A stretch of 64,000 bases of DNA from CBDDBU01 sp965226045 (GCA_965226045.1 CBDDBU010000024.1:1-64000); one strand, 5' to 3'. Shown: positions 35,333 to 45,115, counted from the first letter of the stretch. The notes: generated from the sequence alone by a model not told the origin. Made by a program: numbers and translations.

Positions 35333-36130
35333 TCAAGATAGTGGCAGCCTTTCGAGACTTTTGCTCCGGATCAGGGACATGAAATGTTCCTCGATCCGCT
35401 GTGCGATGGCGTGTGAGTTGACTAGGAGACCGAGTTCGATGTTTCGTTCCTGAGCCGCTTCCGTGAAGTTCGCGGAGGTCACGAGGGCCTCCTGACCGTC
35501 GATAACCACACACTTTGCATGCATTGAGCTGGCCGTCCTGCCTGTGGGTTCCAGGGAGCGGGGGTCGTAGTAGACTAAAGGCAGACGGTTACCGGGCCAC
35601 TCGTCACGCACGAATTCGTTTGCAAAACGCTGGACGACCTCCCGGTCCAGAGAGGTATCGCCGCGCTGGCGGCGTATATCGATGCAGAGGGTTGCTTCGA
35701 ACGAGCCGTCGTTGTCGAGGCGGTCAGCCAACGTCTTGAACACGGACTTCCCCTGATGGACCGCGAAACCCACTGCAACGACACGCGTGCGCGCCTTGCC
35801 GAATAGTTGCCGCATGACAACGCCGGTATCACGCGCGCCGCCTGACGTGTCGGGCCCGCTGATGACGACCTCGACAGGCGCCGAAGCGGCACTGGCGGTC
35901 TGGCTGCCTGCGGCGAAGGCGCGAAGCAGGAGCGCGATATGGGCGGGCGCCATGTCCAGCTGAGCGAGTTCCCCGAGGCATTGCGCCACCGGTGCGGCGT
36001 GCGCGTTGGCGAGGTGGTCGCGCAGCGTTAACGGTGTCAATGGCGGGGTCAGCAGGCCGGCTTCCAGGAGATCCGCCAGCCGGAGCAGGTCGCTCAGATT
36101 GGGCGCGGCCAGACCGCTGAACTCCTTCAC
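35333..36130 (-). CDS. drmC: DISARM protein DrmC (phospholipase D-like)
   Basis: 265 residues from a GTG start at 36130 that overlaps the drmB stop (GTGA); the longer in-frame ORF upstream lies inside drmB and is not used. The PLD-type domain shows one clear HKD-like motif, SSMHAKCVVIDGQEALVTSA followed by NFTEAAQERN. Preceding conserved blocks are VVAVGFAVHQGKSVF, CIDIRRQRGDT and LPLVYYDPRSLEP. These match DrmC of the DISARM anti-phage system, in which it accompanies DrmA and DrmB but is reported to be dispensable in some systems. Last gene of the locus. Confidence 0.88.
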   Translation of the reverse strand: MKEFSGLAAPNLSDLLRLADLLEAGLLTPPLTPLTLRDHLANAHAAPVAQCLGELAQLDMAPAHIALLLRAFAAGSQTASAASAPVEVVISGPDTSGGARDTGVVMRQLFGKARTRVVAVGFAVHQGKSVFKTLADRLDNDGSFEATLCIDIRRQRGDTSLDREVVQRFANEFVRDEWPGNRLPLVYYDPRSLEPTGRTASSMHAKCVVIDGQEALVTSANFTEAAQERNIELGLLVNSHAIAQRIEEHFMSLIRSKSLERLPLS

Positions 36131-37935
36131 GACAACTGCTCGGCGAGGTCGAAGAACGCGGCATCCTGTACACCGACGGTCGGAACGACGAGCGCCCGGT
36201 CGAGGAAATCGTTGCGCTGTTCGCAGCTTGTTTCGGCGATCAGCAGGCAACCGTGACAGGCCGCGCCCTGCAACATACGACCCTCCAGTTGGGAGTTGGG
36301 CGCATGTTCGGCGCACACGGGGTCGTTAGAGCACAAGCGGCCATCGTCGAGAGCGCGCCGGAAGTGGGCAGCGAGACGCCGGCCCGTCCCGACCAGCCCG
36401 CCCAGCGTTCCTTCGGAGTCCGATGATCCCGTGTAGATCAGTATGCCGTAGCCTCCGTCGCCGGCATAGACGCGTTCGCGGAGGGAACTGGCGGGATAGC
36501 CGCAGTCGAGCGCGATCGAGGTCATTAGCATGTGCGAGAGCGAGTGCAGCATCACGTAGGGCAGACCAGGAAACCCTTCCTCAGGACGATGGCGCTCCTT
36601 GGCCCATGTTTGCCAGCCTTCCAGGATCAACTTTCCACGTGCCTGGACGCCAACGCGTGTCAACCATCTCTCCACGTCCTCGGTTCTGAACGACAGGAAT
36701 ACGCCTTCGCCCCGGTTCTCGACCGCGGGCAGCCAAGTGATCGTTTCAGCGAGCGAGGCCCTGATGACGTCGAGATCGAGCTCGCCGTCCTTGTCCGGGC
36801 TGATCGCCTCGAACCGAGTAAACCCAAGTAGCGAAATGACTTCGCGCAGGCGGTGCACCAGCACCAGCTTGTCGATGGCTGCAAGGACGGTGTCCCTGTC
36901 GAGATCCCAGTCCGCACGCGCAAGGGTTTCGGCGTAGTACTTGGAACGCGGGTCATCCTCTCCGATGAAGTTGTCGCCCTTGTTGAGAATCGCGAACTCC
37001 GCGGTCTTTACTGGAACATCTTCCCGTTCTGCTCCGCCCTGTTGCCGGCGGTATTCGGCAAGCACGGTTTCGTCGGCGATGCCGGCAAAGGCGGCGGCGA
37101 GTTCCGGAATCATCCGGAAATTCGCGAGCGCGCCCAGATCGTCGGCCGCCTTGAGACGCTCGAAGTGTGCAGAAACCTTCGCGGCCAGCCCGGCATCGAA
37201 TTCCGGCAGGGAAATCACGCTCATCGTCTGCGGGAAGTACGCGTTGCTCGCCGTGCGCACGAGCAACCGATAGGGCTCGCCGCAGGCTTCCCGGGCAAAT
37301 TGCCCGATCCACGGCCTTTTGCCCTCGCAGTGACCTAGTGCCCCTGTGCCGGGACTCGAAGCCTCGTAGAGCGAACGTTCCTCGCCGCAGCCGCACACGC
37401 CGAAGGTATCGCCGATGTCCGCGCCGGTCCCGCGTTCCTCGAGCCAGAGTGGTCTCTCGCATGTCCTGCCGCTTTGGTGGACGAACCGGCGCCAATCCAA
37501 ATCGTCGATATGGCCGCGCCGGCAGCCACAGACAAACCGCACCGGGACGACTGGCTTGCGTTTGCCCTCTTCGTCGCGGAACCGGCCTCTGTCGAGATGG
37601 TTCCATCGCACCAGCCTGCGACGCAGCCGCTGCGGATCGCGGGGCGAGGGCTTGGCGTCCTTGACGATGAACCAGGTCGGGAAGATGCGCGCGCCGACGG
37701 GCGCCGCGTGGCGAGCATTCTCCTCATGACGCGGCGGCGTCCAGAGGTCGAGCGAGGGCACGTCCAACAACCGTTGCAGCTTGGCGACGAGGCGCGGCTC
37801 GTCGACCTTTTCCCGCCGCAGGTGGGACCAGTCCTGCAGGCCGGAGACGATGACCGAGCAGTCGGGAAGATCGATCATGGCTCCCGGCCCGTAGGTCGTG
37901 ATCAATTGGCTCTGGCGAAGGATGTTGTCGGCCAT
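36127..37935 (-). CDS. drmB: DISARM protein DrmB (DUF1998 domain)
   Basis: 602 residues from the ATG at 37935 (MADNILRQSQLITTYGPGAM, the typical DrmB beginning). It has Cys-rich zinc-binding segments (RFVCGCRRGHIDDLDWRRF and GVCGCGEERS) and a C-terminal DUF1998 domain with ML HSLSHML-type sequence (YVMLHSLSHMLMTSIALDCG), a GGYGILIYTGSSDSEGTLGG stretch and terminal cysteines (LQGAACHGCLLIAETSCE). DrmB pairs with the DrmA helicase to form the core complex that blocks incoming phage DNA. The gene lies seven bases after drmA and overlaps drmC, as one operon. Confidence 0.92.
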   Translation of the reverse strand: MADNILRQSQLITTYGPGAMIDLPDCSVIVSGLQDWSHLRREKVDEPRLVAKLQRLLDVPSLDLWTPPRHEENARHAAPVGARIFPTWFIVKDAKPSPRDPQRLRRRLVRWNHLDRGRFRDEEGKRKPVVPVRFVCGCRRGHIDDLDWRRFVHQSGRTCERPLWLEERGTGADIGDTFGVCGCGEERSLYEASSPGTGALGHCEGKRPWIGQFAREACGEPYRLLVRTASNAYFPQTMSVISLPEFDAGLAAKVSAHFERLKAADDLGALANFRMIPELAAAFAGIADETVLAEYRRQQGGAEREDVPVKTAEFAILNKGDNFIGEDDPRSKYYAETLARADWDLDRDTVLAAIDKLVLVHRLREVISLLGFTRFEAISPDKDGELDLDVIRASLAETITWLPAVENRGEGVFLSFRTEDVERWLTRVGVQARGKLILEGWQTWAKERHRPEEGFPGLPYVMLHSLSHMLMTSIALDCGYPASSLRERVYAGDGGYGILIYTGSSDSEGTLGGLVGTGRRLAAHFRRALDDGRLCSNDPVCAEHAPNSQLEGRMLQGAACHGCLLIAETSCEQRNDFLDRALVVPTVGVQDAAFFDLAEQLS

Positions 37936-37942
37936 GGCGCGC

Positions 37943-40900
37943 CTACGGGATGTCCTGTCCTTCGGGGGTCTTGATGCCGAGCAGCACGCCCGGTTCAACA
38001 TCGCGCAGCGACCGGGGAGCCCGGAACCGAAGCTGGGTGTCGTTCAGCATTTCGCGATCCGGGTCGATCATCTCACGCAACAAGGGGGTGGAGGTGCCGC
38101 TGCCCCGGCCGCGCGCGTAGCCGAACGCCGCACCGTCCTGCCCGGCTTCGTGGGCGAGCCTTGCCCAATCGTCAATCAAGCTTTGTACGCGGTTCCCGAC
38201 ATGACCACCGAAACCATCAGGAAGAGCGTCAGCATGGTTTCGCGCCCGGTCACCCACCGCCCGAGCAAGGGCCGCGGTCTCCGTGCCGTGATTTTCGACG
38301 TTCCGGGCTGCCGGCATCGGTGTCAGTTCCGGGATTCCGAGCCGTGCCAAAGCAACCGCGACCGCCGGCAGGCCCCGGTCCATCGCGCGTGGAGAGAACG
38401 GTGTGACGCTGGTCGCCTCCACGCCGCGATAGAAAGTGTCATGCCAGGCGGAGAAGCGCTCATAGTGCGAGCGGTCGCGCGGCTTGTGGACATTCAGGAG
38501 CGTTACCACCAGACCGGGCCGCGACTCGGCGCGGCCGACCCTGCTGGTGGCCTGGATGTATTCGGCCGTGGTCTTCGGCTGGCCGGAGACGAGCATTAGA
38601 CCGAGACGCGTGATATCGAGACCGACGGAAATCATGTTCGTGGCCAGGGCCACATCCACGCGATCACTATCGTCGAAGTCTAGGGAGAGCCGGCGTTTGG
38701 CATCGGCGACATTTGCGGTGCCGACACGCGAGGTCAGCTCGACTGGCTCGAAAGCGATTTGTCTGTCGGCGAATAGTCCTGTTGCATCGTCGAGGCGCTT
38801 GCGGCCGGCATAGGTCAGGAGCCGCGAACCGACCTCGTCCTCGACGATGCGCCGCGCGCTCCCCAACTCGCGCAGAGCGTTGAAGTAGGCGACGACCGTC
38901 ATGTAGGGGTCGGCGGGGTTGAAGCCGCCGCCCTTGGCCGCGGCATCCCAGGCGGCCTGTGCCGCCGCCATCAATGTGACCGTGCTCCTCAGGAAGATGA
39001 CCTTTGGACCGCGTCCCTGTGCGGCGATGCCGAGATAGAGCCGCGGGTTCACGTCGGTTTGCGACGCCTGTTTGGCAAAGAACGAGTCCCGGCGCTCGAT
39101 CCCCGGCGCCGGGAAGACCGCCACCGAGGATCGGCCGAACAGAGCGCGAATCTGCTTCCGGGCGAGGCGCACGGTCGCGGTCGATGCGATTATTTTCGGG
39201 CGCACTTCCTTGCCGGCGATCTGGCGTCGGCAGAGGTGGTCGACCGCCGTTTCGTAGAGCCCCGCCATGGTGCCCAGCGGTCCGGAGATGAGATGCAGCT
39301 CGTCCTGAATGATGAGGTCGGGCGGTCGTGGATCGGCCGCATCACCCCCCCGGAAGAAGCCCGCAGTCTCACCGCTCCACGGCATGGCGGCGAACTTGTC
39401 GGCGGTCGCGATCATGAATGCCGGCAGGCGCTCGTAGATCGGTTCGTCGACCGCGACGATCGGCAAGTGACGCCTCCCCGCGAAATCGCAGCGCCGGTTG
39501 ACGCAGCGCACCAGCAGGTTCTTCGGGTTATCGGTATCCGGGACCAGCCGGAAAGAATGCTTGCTGAACTTCGTGCCGCACCAGGGACATCGATCCAGCG
39601 GCAGCGGCGGGTCGCGCGAGGTATCGGCTTTGAAACGCAAGGTCTTGGCGCGTGCCGTGTCGTTCGACGGGTCGCCCTTCCGGCCCATATAGTTAGGTGT
39701 TGCTGCGCGGCCCACCCAGAGCGCGATCTCGAACGGCCACGTTCCAAGCCGTTCCGGCATTGCTTCGCGCTCCAGTTCGAGCGCGCAGATCAGTGCCGCG
39801 GCGCGCCCAAGCTGGTCGAGGGTCAGGAGCCGAAGCGTGTAGCGCATGAGCACCGACAGGCCGCGATGCACAGGGTCGGGGTCGCGCAGCCGGCGAAGGA
39901 CGAGCGTGAACGCTGCCAGCCCGAGATAGGCCTCGGTCTTGCCGCCGCCGGTCGGGAAGAACAGAAGGTCGACGATCTCCCGCTCGACATGGGTCGGCTC
40001 GGCGATGCCTCGGAGGTTCATAAGAATGTAGGCGAGCTGGAAGGGGCGCCACTCAGGTAGGTCCACCGCCGCGGGCGTGCGGCCCTCCTCCTGGGACCTT
40101 CGCCGCCGCGCCGCCGCGGCCATGGCCCGGTTGGCGATGCAAAACGCTTCCAGCAGGTCAGGATTGTCGAGGAGGTCGATGCCGGCCTGGATGCGGTCCG
40201 CCGCGCGGGCAGCCCGGCCCACCAGTTCGTCAGCCACCTCTCGGCGTCCGCCGGAGAAAGTTTGCGCACCCTCGCGCTGGCCTTCGATCCAGTCGCGATA
40301 AGCGTGGACCAGTGGGTTCAGCAAGCGCTTCGCGTCCGCCGCCTCGTTCAGGGCACCGAGCGCCTCCATGCCGAACTCGACATCGGGAATATGCGACGGT
40401 TCCACACGTTCCACCGCCGCAAGGGGCATCCACTCGGTATGCACTCGCCGGCATTCGCCGTCGGCCGTTTCGGCGCGGGTGGATACATTGTGGCCGACGG
40501 CATATTCGGCCGCGTCCCTGTAATGCAGGTCGGCGAGGCGTTCGTCCCAGTCGTCGCTGTCGAGGCCGCGCGGATCGTATCTCGGGACGAACGGCCGATC
40601 CGCGGCAACGCTCATCTCGATCTGGAAGGCGAAAGCCGTGTCCTGCAAATCGTCGTCTTCCGTCGCGGCCCGCCGATTGACGACGAACAGGGAGACGGCG
40701 CGCGCATCCAGATTGCCTTCGACTCCCCGAACCTGGGTCTCCCGAACCAGACAGACGAACTCGAGGCCGCCGCTCGCCGGCACGTCGAACCGAACCGGCG
40801 TCCCGACTCGAATCGACGCAAGATCGACGTTGAGGGTCTCTGAACGCGGACGGCGGACCCAAGGTGCGAAGCGGTGCCGGCCCGGACCCGCGGTCGGCTC

Positions 40901-41332
40901 GTCCCCAGGCTCATCGCGCTGGTTTCCGGCATCGCCTGCCGGATCCTCGTCGGGTGCGTAGTCTCCCCAGGACAGCGCAATATCGAGGCGCATGGCGGAC
41001 GCGTCCGCCAGGAAGCTCAGACCCATGGACGAGGGCAGAAAGACGCGTTTGCCGCTGCCCCGTTCGGGTGCGCTTGCGTCGTCGCCGCCCTGTGTCGGCT
41101 CGGACGGCTCGTCGAGTTCTTCCTCGGCGTCCTGCGCCCGTTGCGCGTCCGGCGCCCCTGTCGGCGCCAGGAACCCGGTCAGATACCAGCGGGACGGCGC
41201 GTAAGACAGCCGCTCGTATTGGAGCGCCCCGTCTCCAGTCCGAGGGCCAATCAGGTCGAGCCGCAACGCCTCGATCAGGTAGTCGCGGACAGAGGCACTA
41301 TCGTTGACGGTAGACGTGGAGAGCACGGTCAT
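37943..41332 (-). CDS. drmA: DISARM helicase DrmA
   Basis: A 1129-residue SF2-type helicase that forms the DISARM core with DrmB. Motifs include the ATP-binding loop LLFFPTGGGKTEAYLGLAAF, a DEAH-like box in LIIQDELHLISGPLGTMAGL, motif III SATVRLARKQI, and C-terminal helicase motifs NMISVGLDITRLGLMLV and QATSRVGRAESRPGLVVTLL. A zinc-like four-Cys segment (RCPWCGTKFSKHSF and VRCVNRRCDF) lies in the insertion between lobes. The start overlaps the methylase stop by ATGA, showing they were one operon. The gene appears full length. Confidence 0.93.
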   Translation of the reverse strand: MTVLSTSTVNDSASVRDYLIEALRLDLIGPRTGDGALQYERLSYAPSRWYLTGFLAPTGAPDAQRAQDAEEELDEPSEPTQGGDDASAPERGSGKRVFLPSSMGLSFLADASAMRLDIALSWGDYAPDEDPAGDAGNQRDEPGDEPTAGPGRHRFAPWVRRPRSETLNVDLASIRVGTPVRFDVPASGGLEFVCLVRETQVRGVEGNLDARAVSLFVVNRRAATEDDDLQDTAFAFQIEMSVAADRPFVPRYDPRGLDSDDWDERLADLHYRDAAEYAVGHNVSTRAETADGECRRVHTEWMPLAAVERVEPSHIPDVEFGMEALGALNEAADAKRLLNPLVHAYRDWIEGQREGAQTFSGGRREVADELVGRAARAADRIQAGIDLLDNPDLLEAFCIANRAMAAAARRRRSQEEGRTPAAVDLPEWRPFQLAYILMNLRGIAEPTHVEREIVDLLFFPTGGGKTEAYLGLAAFTLVLRRLRDPDPVHRGLSVLMRYTLRLLTLDQLGRAAALICALELEREAMPERLGTWPFEIALWVGRAATPNYMGRKGDPSNDTARAKTLRFKADTSRDPPLPLDRCPWCGTKFSKHSFRLVPDTDNPKNLLVRCVNRRCDFAGRRHLPIVAVDEPIYERLPAFMIATADKFAAMPWSGETAGFFRGGDAADPRPPDLIIQDELHLISGPLGTMAGLYETAVDHLCRRQIAGKEVRPKIIASTATVRLARKQIRALFGRSSVAVFPAPGIERRDSFFAKQASQTDVNPRLYLGIAAQGRGPKVIFLRSTVTLMAAAQAAWDAAAKGGGFNPADPYMTVVAYFNALRELGSARRIVEDEVGSRLLTYAGRKRLDDATGLFADRQIAFEPVELTSRVGTANVADAKRRLSLDFDDSDRVDVALATNMISVGLDITRLGLMLVSGQPKTTAEYIQATSRVGRAESRPGLVVTLLNVHKPRDRSHYERFSAWHDTFYRGVEATSVTPFSPRAMDRGLPAVAVALARLGIPELTPMPAARNVENHGTETAALARAVGDRARNHADALPDGFGGHVGNRVQSLIDDWARLAHEAGQDGAAFGYARGRGSGTSTPLLREMIDPDREMLNDTQLRFRAPRSLRDVEPGVLLGIKTPEGQDIP

Positions 41333-42240
41333 GACACGAGTCTGGCGCTTCCAGCCGGAAGACGAACGCCACTTCCGGCCATACGCTCCTCGGCCGCGCG
41401 CCGGGCGTTGAGGGCCAACAGGCGCGCGAACACCTCGTCGCGGACTTCATCGGGCCAGCGATAGCTCCAGGGTTTCTTCTTCTTGCCCCAGGTCTCTTCG
41501 TCGATCTCGTAATCCAACAAGAACTCGCAACCGGTAGGAATGTCGGTCCAGCCATAGGCTTCCAGAACGACGCGGTCCATTGCGGCATGAAGCTGACGGA
41601 GCCGCGCGATCCGGGGATCGCGCTCGTCCGGATCGTGAAAACGGTTGTAGGTTTTTGTAAGTCCCTCGTTGTTCTCGACCATCAACGCCGCACGGAAATC
41701 ATAGTAAACCTCACCCGCCGCTTCGAGCGCGGGTTGCGTTTCCCAGTTCTCGGGGAATGGAAAAGTCTCGAAGCAGTCGGAAGGGGTATAGCGAAGATCG
41801 TCCTTCATCGACGATCCGAAAAAACGGGCCCAGATTTCGTGGGGGCGGGACTGGAGGGCGCATAAGGCGGCGTAGGTATCGAGTGAGAAGACCTTTAGCG
41901 TATGGGAAAAGATCATGCGACTTGGCAAAAATGCGAACGCCCCATGTTGGCCAATCTCGGAAATTACAAGCACGCGATCCAACTCCTCGATGGCAGCGTA
42001 CAGTTCTTTGGCCTGATGATAGAGCTGCCACCAAATACTCGCCCTTCTTCCATGGCTGGACTTGCTGTCATCTTCGGATTTTTGGCGTTCCGGCTTGACT
42101 CTTTCTTCAACGATAGCCAACAGACTTGGCCAATCCGCCGCCACCGGCTCCGGATAGTCCAAGGGCATGGCCCCATCGTGCCGCCAGTTGGCCTGCGTGT
42201 CGGGTGTGGGTCCGGTGTGGCAAACGTAAGTTATTGAAGT
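41329..42240 (-). pseudogene. drmMI: DISARM methylase DrmMI, C-terminal fragment
   Basis: About 300 residues resembling the C-terminal target-recognition region of large type IIG/PglX-like adenine methylases: WWQLYHQAKELYAAIEELDR, LPSRMIFSHTLKVFSLD, HEIWARFFGSSMKDDLRYTP, SDCFETFPFPENW and VVLEAYGWTDI. In class 1 DISARM this gene, drmMI, sits directly before drmA and methylates host DNA to mark it as self. Here the catalytic N-terminal half (FxGxG and NPPY motifs) is absent because an ISKra4-like element begins near 42240. drmD, normally upstream, is nowhere in the window. Confidence 0.8.
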
Positions 42241-43824
42241 AGCGCGATTTCGCTGTCGAAACGGACGGCCGGAAACGGGGTTTCGTGACAATCGGCCATC
42301 CCAGGGGAGGATTTTGTCACGCCGGCAGGGCCGAGCGGGGGAAGGTGGGGACGCTCCGTACCGCAAGAGACGGTAGGATGCTGTGTGGAGAAGCCCAACA
42401 TCAGGAGCGTTCCCATGTCAGTATCCCGCTCTCCGGCACCCTCGTCCATCGATCTTTCCGGCGTGCCTGCCCGGGTCGCCGAGGCGGTCGCCCAGGTGGT
42501 CGCAGTCTGTCACGAGCAGTTTCGCTCGGACCCGTGTCCCGAGGCGTTCGAGGAGGCGGAGTTGCGGGTGCGTGAGACCATGAACGCGCTCGCTTGTGAG
42601 CTTCTGGGCGCCGTCATCGAGAAGCGGGACGACGGCGCGTCCCGGATCGAGCGGGACGGGCAGAGCTGGTTCCGGGTGGCGGCGACGCCGAGGACGATCA
42701 TGACCTCGCTCGGTCCGCTGACCTACCGGCGCGCCCGTTACCGTAGCGGCGCAAGCGGGTCATCGCCGGTGCCGGTCGACGAGAGCCTGGGTCTCGTCGA
42801 CGATTACCTGACGCGGCCGGCGGCTCAGCTCGGTCTGCTGATGATGGGTCACTGCACGGCGCGGGAAGCGGCGGCGTTCTTTGCGAAGATCGGCGGCATG
42901 ACGCCGTCGGTGAGCACCCTGCAGCGCCTGACACGGACCATGCACGAGCGCTGGGAGACCCTCGGCCCCGAGACGCTGGACAGCATCCGTGACGCCGAGG
43001 GCGTACCGCACGAGGCGGTCAGCGCCTCGGTGTCGCTCGACGGCGTCATGGTGCCGCTGCGGGCCGGCGAGGACGGCCGTGCCGAGGCCTCCTGGCGCGA
43101 GGCCGCCTGCGGCACGGTTTCCTTCCACGACGCCAGGGGCGAGCGTCTGAAGACCCTCTATCTCGGCCGCATGCCGGAGAGCGGCAAGGTCACACTGAAG
43201 GCGCAGCTCGCAAGCGAAGTCGCACATATCAGGCAGCTGCGCCCCGACGTCAGGATCGTCGCTATCGCCGACGCCGCCGCCGACAATTGGACCTTCCTGG
43301 AGACCCTGTCGCCCGAAACCGAGGTCATCGACTTCTGGCATGCCTGCGAACATCTCCGAACGGCATCCGACCATGCGGTGGTCTCCGACTGGTTCGAGAG
43401 GTACCGCGAGGTTCTGCGTCACGACCCCTGTGGCGTCGACAAGGTGATCCGGGCGTTGCGCCACCTTCGTGATAGCGCAAAGCCGGATCGGGCCGAGATC
43501 GAACGGGAACTCGCCTTCTTCCGCAAGCACCGCCAGCGCATGCGCTACCACGCCCTGAAGGCAGAGGGCGTCGCCATCGGCTCAGGCGTGGTCGAGGCGG
43601 CCAACAAGACCCTGGTGACCCAGCGCATGAAGCGCTCCGGCATGCGCTGGCGGATCGCCAGCGGGCAGGCTGTGCTGACCTTCCGCGCCCTGATCAAATC
43701 CGCTCGCTTCGACCGGGCCATGGAAGGCCATCATCGGCCGCAACCGACACACCGGCCAACGACAACATCAATCCCTGTGCCGTCATCGCCATCGCTGCCT
43801 GAACTCAATGAATGAAGCCGCTCG
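42241..43824 (+). mobile_element. ISKra4-like insertion sequence, copy 1
   Basis: About 1.6 kb containing one large transposase gene. The left border lies where drmMI coding similarity ends and the sequence GACGGACGGCCGGAAAC begins. A related left end recurs at about 43831 as the start of the degraded second copy, which fixes the right border at about 43824. I could not define inverted repeats or target duplication with confidence. Its insertion, or an associated deletion, removed the upstream half of the DISARM operon. Confidence 0.6.
42415..43815 (+). CDS. ISKra4-like transposase (copy 1, shifted C-terminus)
   Basis: 466 residues from the ATG at 42415 (MSVSRSPAPSS), preceded by AGGAG; the in-frame ATG at 42385 lacks this. 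Blocks resembling the ISKra4 group are LGPLTYRRARYR, SLDGVMVPLRAGEDG (first catalytic Asp), VAIADAAADNWTFLETL (second Asp) and EVIDFWHACEHL, with GSGVVEAANKTLVTQRMKRS (catalytic Glu). The last 30 or so residues are out of frame relative to the second copy. GGGCCATGG here corresponds to GGGCATGG there, and copy 2 ends with RAWKAIIGATDTPANDN instead of a Pro/Thr-rich tail. The C-terminus is thus frameshifted by one base. Confidence 0.75.
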   Translation: MSVSRSPAPSSIDLSGVPARVAEAVAQVVAVCHEQFRSDPCPEAFEEAELRVRETMNALACELLGAVIEKRDDGASRIERDGQSWFRVAATPRTIMTSLGPLTYRRARYRSGASGSSPVPVDESLGLVDDYLTRPAAQLGLLMMGHCTAREAAAFFAKIGGMTPSVSTLQRLTRTMHERWETLGPETLDSIRDAEGVPHEAVSASVSLDGVMVPLRAGEDGRAEASWREAACGTVSFHDARGERLKTLYLGRMPESGKVTLKAQLASEVAHIRQLRPDVRIVAIADAAADNWTFLETLSPETEVIDFWHACEHLRTASDHAVVSDWFERYREVLRHDPCGVDKVIRALRHLRDSAKPDRAEIERELAFFRKHRQRMRYHALKAEGVAIGSGVVEAANKTLVTQRMKRSGMRWRIASGQAVLTFRALIKSARFDRAMEGHHRPQPTHRPTTTSIPVPSSPSLPELNE

Positions 43825-45029
43825 CTTCGACGGACGGCCGGAAACATCGTGACAATCGGCCATCCCAGGGGAGGATTTTGTCACGCGCAGGTCCGAGCAC
43901 GCTCCGTCACCGGCAAGAGACGCCCAACATCAGCGTTCCCTGTCAGTAGGGCGTACCGCACGAGGCGCAGGTCAGCGCCTCGGTGTCGCTCGACGGCGTC
44001 ATGGTGCCGCTGCGGGCCGGCGACGGGCAGAGACGGCCGTGCCGAGGCCTCCTGGCGCGAGGCCGCCTGCGGGCACGGTTTCGACGAGAGCCTTCCGACG
44101 ATTACCTGCGCGGCCGGCGGCTCAGCTCGGTCTGCTGATGATGGGTCACTGCACGGCGCGGGAAGCGGCGGCGTTCTTTGCTATGACGCCGTCGGTGAGC
44201 CTGCAGCGCCTGACCATGGAGAGACCCTCGGCGAGACGCTGGACAGCATCCGTGACGCCGAGGGCGTACCGCACGAGGCGGTCAGCGCGGTGTCGCTCGA
44301 CGGCGTCAGCGACGGTCGCCAGGCCTCCTGGCGCGAGGCCGCCTGCGGCACGGTTTCCTTCCACGACGCCAGGGGCGAGCGTCTGAAGACCCTCTATCTC
44401 GGCCGCCCGGAGAGCGGCAAGGTCACACTGAAGGCGCATCGCAAGCGAAGTCGCTCAGGCATGCGCCCCGACGTCGATCGTCGCTATCGCCGACGCCGCC
44501 GCCGACAATTGGACCTTCCTGGAGACCCTGTCGCCCGAAACCGAGGTCATCGACTTCTGGCATGCCTGCGAACATCTCCGAACGGCATCCGACCATGCGG
44601 TGGCCTCCGACTGGTTCGAGAGGTACCGCGAGGTTCTGCGTCACGACCCCTGTGGCGTCGACAAGGTGATCCGGGCGTTGCGCCACCTTCGTGATAGCGC
44701 AAAGCCGGATCGGGCCGAGATCGAACGGGAACTCGCCTTCTTCCGCAAGCACCGCCAGCGCATGCGCTACCACGCCCTGAAGGCAGAGGGCGTCGCCATC
44801 GGCTCAGGCGTGGTCGAGGCGGCCAACAAGACCCTGGTGACCCAGCGCATGAAGCGCTCCGGCATGCGCTGGCGGATCGCCAGCGGGCAGGCTGTGCTGA
44901 CCTTCCGCGCCCTGATCAAATCCGCTCGCTTCGACCGGGCATGGAAGGCCATCATCGGCGCAACCGACACACCGGCCAACGACAACATCAATCCCTGTGC
45001 CGTCATCGCCATCGCTGCCTGAACTCAAT
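43825..45029 (+). pseudogene. Scrambled, deletion-riddled second copy of the ISKra4-like element
   Basis: This repeats copy 1 but with many losses. After a left end matching 42251 onward, about 110 bp equivalent to 43001-43120 appears out of order (43951-44080). The sequence then returns to the equivalent of 42778 and proceeds in order, with dozens of deletions of 1-15 bp. Examples: GAGCACCCTGCAG becomes GAGCCTGCAG, GGCCGCATGCCGG becomes GGCCGCCCGG, and CAGCTCGC becomes CATCGC. From about 44490 to the stop at 45022 it is nearly identical to copy 1 and retains the proper C-terminus. No full transposase can be made. Confidence 0.8.
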
Positions 45030-45115
45030 GAACGAAGCCCCTGCTATCAATGCCATACGAGACTCGCACCCTGAACGAAGCCCCTGCTATCAATGCCATA
45101 CGAGACTCGCACCCT
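45030..45115 (+). repeat. 43-bp perfect tandem repeat (two units)
   Basis: Two identical 43-bp units at 45030-45072 and 45073-45115, each starting GAACGAAGCCCCTGC and ending ACTCGCACCCT. They lie exactly between the end of the degraded ISKra4-like copy and the IS3 remnant. They probably arose at the junction by slippage or a duplication on insertion. Confidence 0.85.

Noticed and set aside
42241..45115. Possible CRISPR or other regular repeat array
   Set aside because: The repeated sequences are one IS duplicated once plus a two-unit 43-bp tandem. There is no regular repeat-spacer pattern or cas gene.
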